From Campylobacter concisus (GTDB lineage Bacteria > Campylobacterota > Campylobacteria > Campylobacterales > Campylobacteraceae): a DNA stretch of 64,000 nucleotides. The translations under genes and the position numbers were made by a program. The notes under the pieces were generated by a model. The model was not told the DNA's origin. It made no database searches and saw only the letters and a program-made list of their open reading frames with translations. The DNA lies in the NCBI RefSeq assembly GCF_002165775.1, contig NZ_NDYP01000003.1:186001-250000 (forward strand), read 5' to 3'. Shown here piece by piece: positions 19,172 to 28,621 of the stretch. Numbering within the stretch: position 1 is the stretch's first letter; every line of letters starts with the position of its first letter.

Positions 19172-20349
19172 TAAATTTTGTAGCTTTTTACAAAATTTGC
19201 GATCCTCTCGATCGCTTTTTTTATGCTCTCGATGTCTGTCGCAAAAGAAATTCTAAAATATCCATCCATACCAAAGCCCACACCTGGCACGGTGGCTACA
19301 TTTGCCTCTTCAAGCATCTTTTTGCAAAATCTAAGTGAGTCGCCGTCTACGTCTTTGCATTTTACAAATAGATAAAACGCGCCATCAGGCTTAACTACGC
19401 TTAGCCCAGGGATAGCATTTATCATCTCAACTGCCACATCGCGTCTTTTTTCATACTCTTTTCTCATGTTTTCGATATCTTCATCTGTTTCGCCAAGAAG
19501 CGACGGGATAGCGCCGATTTGCACGATCGAGCTGATGTTACTTGTGCTTTGGCTTTGAAGCTTTTTGATGCCAGCGATGAGCCAGTCCATCGAGCTTGCT
19601 ATGTAGCCAAATCTCCAGCCAGGCATCGCTCCACACTTGCTTAGGCCGTTTATCGTGACCGTTCTTTTAAAAAGATCCTCGCTTACCGAGGCTACTGCGT
19701 GAAATTTCTTGCCATAGATCACTTTTTCATAAATTTCATCGCTTGTGATGATGATATCACTGCCCTTTAAAACCTCTCCAAATGCCGCGATCTCATCTTT
19801 TGTATATACAGCTCCAGTTGGGTTTGTCGGGTGATTTAGTGAAAAGACTTTTGTTTTTGGCGTGATCGCTTTTTTTAGCTGCTCGGCTGTGACTTTGAAA
19901 TTTGTGCTCTCGTCCGCCTCTATAAATACAGGCACACCGCCACAAAATTTAACGATCTCAGGATAACTCACCCAGTATGGAGAAGGGATGATGACCTCAT
20001 CGCCTGGGTTGATAAGCGCTTGAAATACATTAAAAAGTGAGTGCTTTGCGCCGATATTTGTGACGATTTGATTTGCTTTATAGTCAAGCCCATTATCTCT
20101 TTTTAGCTTTGCTCTAATGGCATCAATGACCTCAGGTAGGCCTGGCACTGGCGTGTATTTGCCGCTTTTGCTATCGTTATCAAGTGCGTTTTTTACAGTT
20201 TCTCTTATCTTTTTTGGAGTCATAAAGTCAGGCTCACCAGCTGAAAGCGAGATCACGTCGATGCCAGCAGCCTTCATTTCTTTGGCCTTTGTGCTGATCG
20301 CGATTGTGATTGATTCGCTCAATGTTTGCATTCTGTTTGCTAGTTGCAT
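19171..20349 (-). CDS. aspC: Aspartate aminotransferase, class Ib-like
   Basis: PLP-dependent aminotransferase interconverting aspartate/oxaloacetate with glutamate/2-oxoglutarate. Fold-type I features are ISLSAGEPDFMTPKKI (residues ~34-49), NHPTNPTGAVY (about 166-176), SDEIYEKVIYG and the PLP-lysine motif NGLSKCGAMPGWRFGY (about 230-245). The start ATG has an aaggacg ribosome binding site. Substrate scope may be broader than aspartate; subgroup assignment is from the motifs only. Confidence 0.9.
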   Translation of the reverse strand: MQLANRMQTLSESITIAISTKAKEMKAAGIDVISLSAGEPDFMTPKKIRETVKNALDNDSKSGKYTPVPGLPEVIDAIRAKLKRDNGLDYKANQIVTNIGAKHSLFNVFQALINPGDEVIIPSPYWVSYPEIVKFCGGVPVFIEADESTNFKVTAEQLKKAITPKTKVFSLNHPTNPTGAVYTKDEIAAFGEVLKGSDIIITSDEIYEKVIYGKKFHAVASVSEDLFKRTVTINGLSKCGAMPGWRFGYIASSMDWLIAGIKKLQSQSTSNISSIVQIGAIPSLLGETDEDIENMRKEYEKRRDVAVEMINAIPGLSVVKPDGAFYLFVKCKDVDGDSLRFCKKMLEEANVATVPGVGFGMDGYFRISFATDIESIKKAIERIANFVKSYKI

Positions 20350-20360
20350 TTTCGTCCTTT

Positions 20361-22196
20361 TTAGTTGATTGTCTTTAAGTAGCTATTATCATTTAAAAAT
20401 AGATAAAGTTCGCCCAAAATTTGCTTCTTTTGTGTTTCGTTTATCAGAGTTGATTTCTCTAAGCGCTCATTTAGAGTGTCTTGGATCTCATAGATATCGT
20501 AGTCCATGTCCTCCATGATATCAAGGATCGACTGGCTCTCTAGTAAATTTGTAATCTTGTAGCCATCACTTGTTATCTCAATCGTAGCTTCTGTTGGATG
20601 AGTAAAGAGGTTATGCTTCATGCCGATCACCTCTTGATATGCGCCAACTAGGAAAAATCCCAAGAAATAATCCTCCTTCTCCACATCCACGTCGTGCAAA
20701 AGCAGTGGGTTTTTCTCATCGTCATAGCTGATCTCGCCGTCGCTATCGCAGGTGATGTCCCAGATCGAAGCTGGCAAAGTAGGGCGTTCATCAAGCCTAT
20801 CAAGTGGCATGATAGGGAAATTTTGCTTTAGCCCCCAAAAGTCAGGCAAGCTTTGAAAGATTGAAAAATTTAGTAGGTATCTCTCTTGGACCTCTTTTTG
20901 AATTTTGGCCAGATCGCTTGAGTTGCTCTTGTTGCCAAGCATCACGACAGCCTTTTTACTAATTAGCCTTAAAAGCACCTCTGCGTTTGATCTATCTTGA
21001 AGATCGACATAGCCTAGATCAAAGAGTGTTAAAACGCTTTCTGTGTGATGGATGGCGTCGTGCAGGTATTCTAGGGCGTTTGAAGGTTTGATTGATTTAT
21101 AAAGATCGACTAGCTCGGTTATTAAATTTGGATTGTTTTTCTTTAAATTTAGCTTCTCTTCGGTGTATTCTTGAGAAAATAGCTCAAGCACAGGAGCGAC
21201 CAAAAGTGCGTGAGAAGCGGCGATGTAGCGACCCGACTCTATGAAAATATCTGGCTCGATCTCCTTTTTTTGCTCACTTATGGTTTTAAGCATATAAACA
21301 ACGTCGTTTGCATATTCGTTTAGTGTGTAGTTTCTGCTGCTTTCTTCTTTAAACTGCGAGTATTCTATCGCAAGACCACCACCTAAATTTATAGCTTTTA
21401 AATTTGAGGCACCCATTTTTCTAAGCTCAGCGTAGATGTTACCAGCTTCAATGAGTGCCTTTTTGAGCGGATGGATCTCGCTTATTTGAGAGCCGATGTG
21501 AAAGTGTATCATTGTGAAGTTTTCAAGTAAATTTGCCTTTTTTAGCATCTTTACAGCTTCTATCAGCTCGGTTGATGTTAGGCCAAATTTAGAGTGTATG
21601 CCACCACTTTTAGCCCAAAGCCCCGATCCTGTCGAGTGTAGTCTTACTCTAAGTCCGATCTTTGGTTTTGGTTTAAAGCGCTCTTTTGCGATGGCGATTA
21701 TCGCTTCAAGCTCGTTTAAGCCTTCAATCGTTAGTGTGATGTTGTGCCCCATTTCAGCGGCGATAAAGCCTATATTTATCATCTCTTTATCTTTAAAACC
21801 ATTTACGGTTATGGGAGCTTTTTCGTTATTGTAAGCCATAGTTAAAAGTAACTCAGCCTTACTGCCAGCTTCAAGGCCGTAGTTGTAGGGTTTGCCAAGG
21901 CGGACTAAATTTTTTACAAAGCCAGGATATTGATTGACCTTAAGTGGAAATACGGCATTAAAGCTGCCTTTGTAGGCAAATTCTTTCTTTGCTTTTGCAA
22001 AGCTTGCGTGGATCTGCTCGATCTGCTTTTGGATAAGATGCGGAAAGCGAAGCAGCAGTGGCCCTCTGTAGCCGTCATCTCTTATCTCTTTTACGATGTC
22101 AATGATCGCTGGTTTGCTGGCTGCATTTATACAGACTTTGCCATCTTCTATAACAAAATTTGAATTGCCCCAAATGCTAAGTCCAAAATCATTCAT
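20361..22196 (-). CDS. speA: Biosynthetic arginine decarboxylase
   Basis: Produces agmatine from arginine, the entry to polyamine synthesis. The 611-residue protein has the SpeA N-terminal segment GYRGPLLLRFPHLI, the PLP-lysine motif FPLKVNQYP (about 85-93), the glycine loop INLGGGLAIEYS and later SIFQSLPDFWGLKQNFPIMPL. It is a fold-type III (alanine-racemase-like) decarboxylase and slightly shorter than the E. coli enzyme. ATG overlaps the hisS stop by four bases. Confidence 0.94.
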   Translation of the reverse strand: MNDFGLSIWGNSNFVIEDGKVCINAASKPAIIDIVKEIRDDGYRGPLLLRFPHLIQKQIEQIHASFAKAKKEFAYKGSFNAVFPLKVNQYPGFVKNLVRLGKPYNYGLEAGSKAELLLTMAYNNEKAPITVNGFKDKEMINIGFIAAEMGHNITLTIEGLNELEAIIAIAKERFKPKPKIGLRVRLHSTGSGLWAKSGGIHSKFGLTSTELIEAVKMLKKANLLENFTMIHFHIGSQISEIHPLKKALIEAGNIYAELRKMGASNLKAINLGGGLAIEYSQFKEESSRNYTLNEYANDVVYMLKTISEQKKEIEPDIFIESGRYIAASHALLVAPVLELFSQEYTEEKLNLKKNNPNLITELVDLYKSIKPSNALEYLHDAIHHTESVLTLFDLGYVDLQDRSNAEVLLRLISKKAVVMLGNKSNSSDLAKIQKEVQERYLLNFSIFQSLPDFWGLKQNFPIMPLDRLDERPTLPASIWDITCDSDGEISYDDEKNPLLLHDVDVEKEDYFLGFFLVGAYQEVIGMKHNLFTHPTEATIEITSDGYKITNLLESQSILDIMEDMDYDIYEIQDTLNERLEKSTLINETQKKQILGELYLFLNDNSYLKTIN

Positions 22197-23419
22197 CCCA
22201 GCTCCTTTTCAAGCTCATCTAAATTTATCGTTTTTTCGTCTTTGGTCTCTAAATTTTTATACCAAATTTTATTCTCTTTCATCTCGTTTTCGCCCACACA
22301 AAGGAAAATTTTCGCCTTTTTTGAGTCGGCATTTTGCAGATGTTTTTGAAGCTTTTTAGCTTCATAAGAAATTTCAACCTGATATTTTTTGCGAAGCTTT
22401 GAGCCAAGCGCATAGACAAAGTCTAAATTCGTCGCATCAAGCGCGCAAAGATAAACTCCAGCTCGCTCATCCTCAGCTTCACCTAAAATTTCCATTATCC
22501 TCTCAACGCCCATCGCAAATCCAACGCCATAACTTGCTCTACCGCCAAGGTACTCTACGAGCCTGTCGTATCTGCCGCCACCTGCGACTGCACTTTGTGA
22601 GCCGATCTCATTGCTAATAAACTCAAACGCCGTCTTGCAGTAGTAGTCTAGCCCACGAACGAGCTTGGTATCTATCTCAAATTTAACGCCATTTGCCGTT
22701 AAAATTTCTTGCAGTTTTTCAAAGTCAGCCTGCGCCTCATCGCTTAAGCTATCAGTGATAACTGGGGCATTTTTGTAAATTTCTTGGCAGCTTTCTATCT
22801 TACAGTCAAGCACGCGGATAGGGTTTAAGAGCTTGCGTCTTTTGCAATCTTCGCAAATTTTATCGTCATTTTCATCTAGAAATTTGACAAGCTTTGCTTT
22901 GTAAGACTTCATCGAGCTCTCGTCGCCAAGCGAGTTAATCTTTAGGGTTGTTTTTATATTTAGCCTATTAAAAATTTCGCTCACCATCAAGATAATGCTC
23001 GCATCCTCATAGACGCTGCCCTCGCCAAAGCACTCACAGCCAAACTGATGAAACTCCCTTAAGCGGCCTTTTTGTGGGCGCTCGTAGCGAAACATCGAGC
23101 CATGATAAAAGCAGCGTTTTGTCACGTTTGCCCTGTCAAGTTTTGCCTCGATAAAGGCTCTAACCACGCCAGCCGTGCCCTCAGGACGCAAGCAAACATC
23201 GTTGCCGCCTTTGTCTTCAAACTGATACATCTCTTTGCCCACGATGTCACTGCTCTCGCCGACACTTCTTTTAAAAAGCGCCGTCTCCTCGAGGTGTGGG
23301 GTCAAAATTTGCTCATATCCGTAGTTTTTTGCGACTTCCTCGCAGGTTTTGATTATCTGTGCGTAAAGTTTTGCGCGAGCTGGAAGCATATCTTTCATGC
23401 CACGAAGTGCCGTTATCAT
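22193..23419 (-). CDS. hisS: Histidyl-tRNA synthetase
   Basis: Class II synthetase charging tRNA-His, 408 residues. Motif 2 is seen in CFYHGSMFRYERPQKGRLREFHQFG, split as FRYERPQKGR and EFHQFGCE. The His-specific LVRGLDYYCKTAFEF and motif 3 GVGFAMGVERIM are present. It sits between tmk and speA with 29 and -4 bases spacing, consistent with a shared transcript. Confidence 0.96.
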   Translation of the reverse strand: MITALRGMKDMLPARAKLYAQIIKTCEEVAKNYGYEQILTPHLEETALFKRSVGESSDIVGKEMYQFEDKGGNDVCLRPEGTAGVVRAFIEAKLDRANVTKRCFYHGSMFRYERPQKGRLREFHQFGCECFGEGSVYEDASIILMVSEIFNRLNIKTTLKINSLGDESSMKSYKAKLVKFLDENDDKICEDCKRRKLLNPIRVLDCKIESCQEIYKNAPVITDSLSDEAQADFEKLQEILTANGVKFEIDTKLVRGLDYYCKTAFEFISNEIGSQSAVAGGGRYDRLVEYLGGRASYGVGFAMGVERIMEILGEAEDERAGVYLCALDATNLDFVYALGSKLRKKYQVEISYEAKKLQKHLQNADSKKAKIFLCVGENEMKENKIWYKNLETKDEKTINLDELEKELG

Positions 23420-23448
23420 CGCATTATCCTTTTTTATTTTTTGTGATT

Positions 23449-24036
23449 TTACTTAAAATTTATAAAATTTTCTATCTCTTTTGAAATTAGCTCTATGCTT
23501 TTAGATGCGTCTATAAAAAGCGTTTCAAAGCCATTTTTGATAAGAATTTGCTTCATCAAACTTTGCACTTTTAAAAGATACTCTAGCCCACGAGCCTCGA
23601 TCTTATCGCTTGTGCCTCTTGCTTTTAAGCGCGTGCTTATAAGCTCACGGCTTGCTTCAAAAAAGATGATCTTGTCTGCAAATTTATCATTTAGTGCAAA
23701 TTTATTAAGCTCTAAAAGCACGTTTTCATCTAAGTTTTCATCATTTGCCAAAGCGTAGGCGATGCCAGAGATAAAGCCTCTGTCGCTTAAAATGAGCTTA
23801 CTTAAATTTGGAGCAACCAGCTTTTCAAAATGCTCAGCCCTGTCAGCTAAAAAGAGTAAAATTTCAGCCCTTTTGCCTATTTTTATGCTTGAGCTTAGTA
23901 AAATTTCTCGTAAATTTTCACCAAGCTGCGTGCCGCCTGGCTCTTTTGTGACGATGGCATCACTAAATTTAGAAGCTAAAATTTCTATCTGCGTGCTCTT
24001 GCCAACGCCGTCAATGCCTTCAAACAAAACATACAT
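23449..24036 (-). CDS. tmk: Thymidylate kinase
   Basis: Phosphorylates dTMP to dTDP. The P-loop FEGIDGVGKSTQ lies at residues 4-15, the DR motif appears as LSDRGFISGIAYA (about 84-96), and the lid region carries RLKARGTSDKIEAR. The length of 195 is normal. The start is one base downstream of the coaD stop. Confidence 0.95.
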   Translation of the reverse strand: MYVLFEGIDGVGKSTQIEILASKFSDAIVTKEPGGTQLGENLREILLSSSIKIGKRAEILLFLADRAEHFEKLVAPNLSKLILSDRGFISGIAYALANDENLDENVLLELNKFALNDKFADKIIFFEASRELISTRLKARGTSDKIEARGLEYLLKVQSLMKQILIKNGFETLFIDASKSIELISKEIENFINFK

Positions 24037-24037
24037 T

Positions 24038-24508
24038 TTAGGCCTTTAAATTTTTTAGAATTTTTGCTGGCACTAGGTTGCTCACATCGCCGTCGTGTCG
24101 CAAGACTGAGCGGACGATCGAGCTTGAGATAAAGGCGTTATTTAAGCTTGGCATAAGATAAACCGTCTCAAATTCGTCCCAGAGTGCAGCGTTTGCGTAG
24201 CCGATTTGTAGCTCATACTCAAAGTCACTAACCGCACGAAGCCCCCTGATGACGGTGTTTATGCCGTGCGATTTAGCAAAATCAACAAGCAAGTTATCAA
24301 AGCCAAGAACGCTTACATTTTTTAGCTCGCAAACTGCCTCTTTTGCCATCTCTATGCGCTTTTCATGTGCGAACATTGGCTGTTTGCTGTCACTTTTTGC
24401 AACTGCGACGATTACCTTGTCAAAAATTTTTGTAGCTCTTATGATGACGTCTAAATGGCCGTTTGTTATGGGGTCAAATGTTCCTGGATAGATGCAAGAT
24501 TTTTTCAA
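24038..24508 (-). CDS. coaD: Phosphopantetheine adenylyltransferase
   Basis: Penultimate step of coenzyme A synthesis. The nucleotidyltransferase motif YPGTFDPITNGH is near the N-terminus and the ISSSIVRSVLRHDGDV segment near the C-terminus. I favour a TTG start at 24508, giving M-K-K-S-C-I-Y-P-G as in relatives, because an aaaggtgg ribosome binding site precedes it and it overlaps the ubiX stop (TTGA). A GTG at 24517 is the alternative. The product is about 156 residues. Confidence 0.93.
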   Translation of the reverse strand: MKKSCIYPGTFDPITNGHLDVIIRATKIFDKVIVAVAKSDSKQPMFAHEKRIEMAKEAVCELKNVSVLGFDNLLVDFAKSHGINTVIRGLRAVSDFEYELQIGYANAALWDEFETVYLMPSLNNAFISSSIVRSVLRHDGDVSNLVPAKILKNLKA

Positions 24509-25056
24509 ATTTGCCACCTTTTGTAAAGATTATTTTCGATTTTTAAGGCATCAAGCCACTTGCCGATGATAAAATTTTCCATATCATCAAGGCTTTTTAT
24601 GTCTGCGTAGTAGCCCAAAACTGGCGGCGCGATGATGGCCCCAAGAGATGAGAGCAGCTGCATCTGAGAAAGTGTGATCGTGGAAAACGGCATCTCTCTA
24701 ACTCCCAAAACTAGCCTTTGTTTCTCTTTTAGTGCGACACTTGCGGCCCTTGTAATGAGCGTGTCGCTTATGCCGTTTGCAACTTTTGCTAGTGTGTTGG
24801 TAGAGCAGGGCGCTATGATCATCGCTGATGTGCCAAATGAGCCTGAAGCAGGACCAGCGCTAAGGTCTTGATCATCATAAATTTTTACGCCAAGATCATT
24901 TAAATTTAGCTTTAAATTTTCCTCAGCCTCCAAAACCTTCATGGCATTTTTACTAACTATGATATGTGCCTCGCAACTATCTTTGGCGACATTTACTAGC
25001 TTTAGAAAAAGTCCAGCCCCACTTGCTCCAGTGGCTGCAAATACTATCTTTTTCAT
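24505..25056 (-). CDS. ubiX: Flavin prenyltransferase UbiX
   Basis: Makes prenylated FMN, the cofactor for UbiD-type decarboxylases. The 183-residue flavoprotein begins KKIVFAATGASGAGLFLKLV and has the IAPCSTNTLAKVANGISDTLITRAA core (split as IAPCSTNTLA and GISDTLITRA) and the LVLGVREMPFSTITL region. The ATG overlaps the flgA stop by four bases. It is a member of the HFCD flavoprotein family, but these motifs fit UbiX specifically. Confidence 0.94.
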   Translation of the reverse strand: MKKIVFAATGASGAGLFLKLVNVAKDSCEAHIIVSKNAMKVLEAEENLKLNLNDLGVKIYDDQDLSAGPASGSFGTSAMIIAPCSTNTLAKVANGISDTLITRAASVALKEKQRLVLGVREMPFSTITLSQMQLLSSLGAIIAPPVLGYYADIKSLDDMENFIIGKWLDALKIENNLYKRWQI

Positions 25057-25916
25057 CTTATCACTGCCTTATCTTTGCCTGAAACTGTGGCCTCTAAAAT
25101 TTTATTATCTTTTGTTCTTATCTTTATCATATCACCTAAATTTCCATCCTCAAGTGCCTTTACTTCAGCTATTATCTTAACGCCATCCTCGCTCAAAACT
25201 GCATTTAGCATTTGACCTTTTTTTACTAAGCTTATGGCGTTAAACTGACGCTTGGTTAAAATTTCACCGCTTTTTATCTGCACTTTTGTTATAAGAGCTA
25301 AGCTATTTGAGTTAGAAAGTGCATCTTTTGGCCATTTGCCAAACTCAATCATCGTTGGCTGATAGTCAAGCAGGCTTAAAATATGGTTTGTATTCATTGA
25401 ATTTATTGCTATGAAGGCTGGCATCTTAGCGTTAAAGCTAAATTTAAAATAGATGCTTTTTAGACTCAGATCAACATCCTCAAATGATGCTCTAAATGTA
25501 CCTTTTTGACTATTTTGATCACCTAAAAAGATATTTTTTAGGACGAGTTCTTTGAAATTTGCTGGAATCTTATTTTGTGGGCTAATACTAAGGTCACTTA
25601 TGCTGATACCAGGATATTCATCGCTAATCGATCTTAAAAATTGCATTTGAATCTCATCCATGATAGAGCAGTTTTTTACAAAAGCTACGCTTCCGCCGCT
25701 TTTGTCTTTATATGTTTTAAAATTTGCTGTTAGAATTTCATAGAGTTTTTTGCTATCTATCTTGGCGGCTCTTTTGCCCTCTAAGTTTAAAATTTCATTG
25801 TCTTCGCCATCAAAGCCAAAAGTACTAAGCGAAATTTGATCATTTAGAACGCAATACATTGGATAAATGCTGACTTCATTTGCAAAAAGTTTTGTGGAAA
25901 ATAAAAAAATGAGTAT
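25053..25916 (-). CDS. flgA: Flagellar P-ring assembly protein FlgA; start unresolved
   Basis: Periplasmic chaperone for P-ring formation in the flagellar basal body. The C-terminal ~90 residues form a SAF-type domain (ITKVQIKSGEILTKRQFN, KGQMLNAVLSEDGVKI, GDMIKIRTKDNKILEATV). The start is odd. A hydrophobic signal segment (FFILIFLFSTKLFA) begins directly at the 3' end of tRNA-Gly, yet no ATG, GTG or TTG is in frame between the tRNA and ANEV. The frame stays open through the whole tRNA to an ATG at 26039, and the next downstream ATG (25859) would remove the signal peptide. The interval given assumes an ATA start at 25916; ATC 25925 and ATT 25910 are other rare options. Confidence 0.75.
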   Translation of the reverse strand: MLIFLFSTKLFANEVSIYPMYCVLNDQISLSTFGFDGEDNEILNLEGKRAAKIDSKKLYEILTANFKTYKDKSGGSVAFVKNCSIMDEIQMQFLRSISDEYPGISISDLSISPQNKIPANFKELVLKNIFLGDQNSQKGTFRASFEDVDLSLKSIYFKFSFNAKMPAFIAINSMNTNHILSLLDYQPTMIEFGKWPKDALSNSNSLALITKVQIKSGEILTKRQFNAISLVKKGQMLNAVLSEDGVKIIAEVKALEDGNLGDMIKIRTKDNKILEATVSGKDKAVIR

Positions 25917-25924
25917 AAAAAAGA

Positions 25925-25999
25925 TGGAGCGGGAAACGAGATTCGAACTCGCGACCCCAACCTTGGCAAGGTTGTGCTCTACCCCTGAGCTATTCCCGC
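25925..25999 (-). tRNA. tRNA-Gly (GCC)
   Basis: Complete cloverleaf read on the minus strand. Acceptor GCGGGAA/TTCCCGC, D stem GCTC/GAGC, anticodon stem CAACC/GGTTG with loop TTGCCAA (anticodon GCC), T stem and loop with GTTCGAATC, discriminator T, encoded CCA (25925-25927). It lies between moeA and flgA inside a run of minus-strand genes. Confidence 0.97.
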
Positions 26000-26050
26000 A
26001 GTCAAAATGAAGTCCGCATTCTATCAGATTGTTTTTCATTTGTCAAGATT

Positions 26051-27211
26051 TTATGGAAGTTTTATAAGAGAAATTTCACTATTTTGCAAAATTTCGCTTT
26101 GATCTGGGCTAGTTAAAAACATAAAAGTGCTTTTTAAAATATGATCTATCATGCCAGAGCCGTATTTTCCACCATTTGTTGCTATAAATTTATCATTTTC
26201 AATATTTCCAAAAATTGTATTGGTCCTACCTGATTTTACCTTTAAACTTTGTGCATTTATAGCATTTTGCATCACAAAGCAATCCTCTTTTAAAAGAGGC
26301 AAAACAAGCATCATCATGCAAACATAAGCTGCCATTGGATTTCCAGGGAGCACAAAGACTAGTTTGCCATCTTTTTCATAAGCCTTGCAAGGTTTGCCAG
26401 GTCTTATATCAATATGCGAAAAAATTTCATTGTATCCAAGCTCACTTAGAGCTATTTTCATATAGTCAGCCTCACCAGCACTTGCTCCACCAGAGCAGAT
26501 AACGATGTCGTAGTTTGCAGTGTTTAAAAATGCCTGTTTGACAGCACTTAGCTCATCTTTTATGATGCCAAGATATGAGCTATCTTGTCCAATAGATCTT
26601 AAAAGTACAGCGATGCCAAAGGCATTTGCATTGTAAATTTCATCCTCGCTTGCTCTTTGCCAAGGCTCGATGATCTCGTTTCCACTTGAATAAATTCCAA
26701 TGCTAGGCTGTTTTTTTACATTTATAAAACTTATGCCCTGTGCTGCTAACATCATTATGCCTCTAGTGTTTAAGACCTCGCCACTTTTTAGCAAAATTTC
26801 ACCAATCTTTACCTCTTCGCCTTTAAAGCGATACCCATCACCTTTTTTAAGATTATTTGGTGCTTTTATAAAATTTCCATCAACAACACAATCTTCAATC
26901 TTTATGATTGTATCAGCACCCTTTGGCATCTTCGCACCAGTCATTATCTTAACGCACTCATTTTTGCCGATGCTTAGCTGCTCTTTATCGCCTGCAAAGG
27001 CACTTGCAACTATTTTATATGGCTTATCTTTATCTTCAAATTTCACAGCAAAGCCATCAAGCGCAGAGTTATCAAAACATGGCAAGTCTTTTACCGCCAC
27101 TACATCATTTGCCAATGTTTTACCAGGAGCCATGCTGATAGGTAAAATTTCACTATCTATTTTTAATTTAAATTTAGATTTAAGCGCATCTAATGCATCA
27201 TTTAGTAGCAT
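26051..27211 (-). CDS. moeA: Molybdopterin molybdenumtransferase MoeA
   Basis: Inserts molybdate (or tungstate) into adenylated molybdopterin made by MogA. The 386-residue protein shows DLPCFDNSALDGFAVK (residues ~41-56), the MPKGADTIIKIED segment, the MogA-like domain with ICSGGASAGEADYM and IRPGKPCKAYE, and LPGNPMAAYVC. The start has a gaggag ribosome binding site. It is 2 bases from the murA stop; tRNA-Gly follows 51 bases downstream. Confidence 0.95.
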   Translation of the reverse strand: MLLNDALDALKSKFKLKIDSEILPISMAPGKTLANDVVAVKDLPCFDNSALDGFAVKFEDKDKPYKIVASAFAGDKEQLSIGKNECVKIMTGAKMPKGADTIIKIEDCVVDGNFIKAPNNLKKGDGYRFKGEEVKIGEILLKSGEVLNTRGIMMLAAQGISFINVKKQPSIGIYSSGNEIIEPWQRASEDEIYNANAFGIAVLLRSIGQDSSYLGIIKDELSAVKQAFLNTANYDIVICSGGASAGEADYMKIALSELGYNEIFSHIDIRPGKPCKAYEKDGKLVFVLPGNPMAAYVCMMMLVLPLLKEDCFVMQNAINAQSLKVKSGRTNTIFGNIENDKFIATNGGKYGSGMIDHILKSTFMFLTSPDQSEILQNSEISLIKLP

Positions 27212-27213
27212 TT

Positions 27214-28482
27214 TTACTCCTCAAGCCTAATAATATTTGCACCAAGGCCTTGAAATTTCTCTTCTAAATTTTCATATCCTCTATCAAGGTGATAAATTCT
27301 ATGTACCAAGCTTTCGCCATTTGCTATAAGAGCGGCTAGTATCAGCGCTGAGCTGGCTCTAAGATCTGTCGCCATTACATCGGCTGCATTTAGCTTAGCT
27401 GGCGCATAAACGCTTGCAATATGCCCATTTAATTTAATATCCGCTCCCATTCTAGCAAGCTCGCTAACGTGCATAAAGCGGTTTTCAAAAAGTCTCTCAT
27501 CTATCGTGCTAACGCCATTTGCTGCAAGGCAAAGTGCCATAAATTGAGCTTGCATATCTGTTGGAAAGCCCGGATACTCGGTGGTTCTTATCTCCACTGG
27601 TTTTATCTCTTTTGCTGGCAATATCGTGATCTTGTCGCCGTCTACTTCGATACCAAAGCCCATCTCTTCAAATTTATTTAAAATGGCTGTCATATGGGCT
27701 GCATTTGCCTTTGTGACTGAAATTTCGCTATTTGTTATAGCTCCAGCACAAAGGTAAGTGCCAGCTTCGATCCTATCAGGGATGACTTCAATATCGCAAA
27801 TTTCAAGTAATTTTTGACCGCTTCCGGTTATCTTTAGTTCACTTGTGCCGATGCCTTCTATTTTAACGCCACTTTTTGCCAAAATTTCACAAATTTGCAC
27901 TACTTCAGGCTCAAGTGCGACGTTAAAAAGCTCTGTCGTACCGTAAGCTAGGGCTGCAGCCATGATGATATTTTCGCTGCCAGTTACAGTGATCTTATCA
28001 AAAACGATTTTTGCACCTTTTAGTCCATTTGGTGCTGTTGCAATGACGTAGCCTTGCTTTATTTCGATATTTGCGCCCATTTTCTCAAGTGCACTTAGGT
28101 GCAGGTCTATTGGTCTTTGTCCGATCGCACAGCCTCCAGGAAGGCTCACTTCGCAGTGGCCAAAACGTGCAAGAAGCGGTCCAAGCGTTAAGATTGATGC
28201 TCTCATCTTTCTAACGATGTCATAGTTTGCAGTCGTCGAGCTTACACTGCTTGTGTCTATGCTTAGTGAATTTTTATCTTTAAATTCGCACCTTGCTCCT
28301 AGATTAGTTAGCAGTTGGCAAAGCGTTTTTATATCAGCAACATTTGGGATATTTGTTAAATTTACACTTTTTTTTGCGAGTAAGGTTAGGGCGATAATAG
28401 GTAGAGCAGCATTTTTAGCACCGCTTATTTTTACTTCGCCACTTAATTTGGCATTTCCTTTTATCTTTAAATAGTGCATCAT
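27214..28482 (-). CDS. murA: UDP-N-acetylglucosamine 1-carboxyvinyltransferase MurA
   Basis: First committed step of peptidoglycan synthesis. The 422-residue protein has [16 protein letters not shown] near the N-terminus, the catalytic loop [17 protein letters not shown] with Cys present (the fosfomycin target, about residue 117), and [15 protein letters not shown]. Two adjacent ATGs (28482, 28479) could start it. It is the first gene of the long minus-strand train running to tenI. Confidence 0.97.
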   Translation of the reverse strand: MMHYLKIKGNAKLSGEVKISGAKNAALPIIALTLLAKKSVNLTNIPNVADIKTLCQLLTNLGARCEFKDKNSLSIDTSSVSSTTANYDIVRKMRASILTLGPLLARFGHCEVSLPGGCAIGQRPIDLHLSALEKMGANIEIKQGYVIATAPNGLKGAKIVFDKITVTGSENIIMAAALAYGTTELFNVALEPEVVQICEILAKSGVKIEGIGTSELKITGSGQKLLEICDIEVIPDRIEAGTYLCAGAITNSEISVTKANAAHMTAILNKFEEMGFGIEVDGDKITILPAKEIKPVEIRTTEYPGFPTDMQAQFMALCLAANGVSTIDERLFENRFMHVSELARMGADIKLNGHIASVYAPAKLNAADVMATDLRASSALILAALIANGESLVHRIYHLDRGYENLEEKFQGLGANIIRLEE

Positions 28483-28518
28483 TGTTTTTTGCCTTAAGAA
28501 AATATGTTTTTTGCCGAT

Positions 28519-28524
28519 ATTATA
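28519..28524 (-). promoter_or_regulatory. Promoter -10 box for the murA operon
   Basis: Perfect TATAAT on the minus strand (preceded by AATA), about 37 bases before the murA ATG in the divergent gap with the NlpC gene. It is probably the promoter for murA-moeA and further genes. Confidence 0.55.
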
Positions 28525-28621
28525 TTGCTTTTTAACTTAGAATAAAGAAAGCAAAGCACTATTTCCGGTTCATTTACGTTTAAAAGTTAAAATTGCAAAC
28601 ACTAAAATTTTGGATATAAAT

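Noticed and set aside
19171..20360. A TPP riboswitch controlling the thiazole genes
   Set aside because: thiS starts inside the end of aspC with no leader space, and no THI-element-like sequence was recognised.
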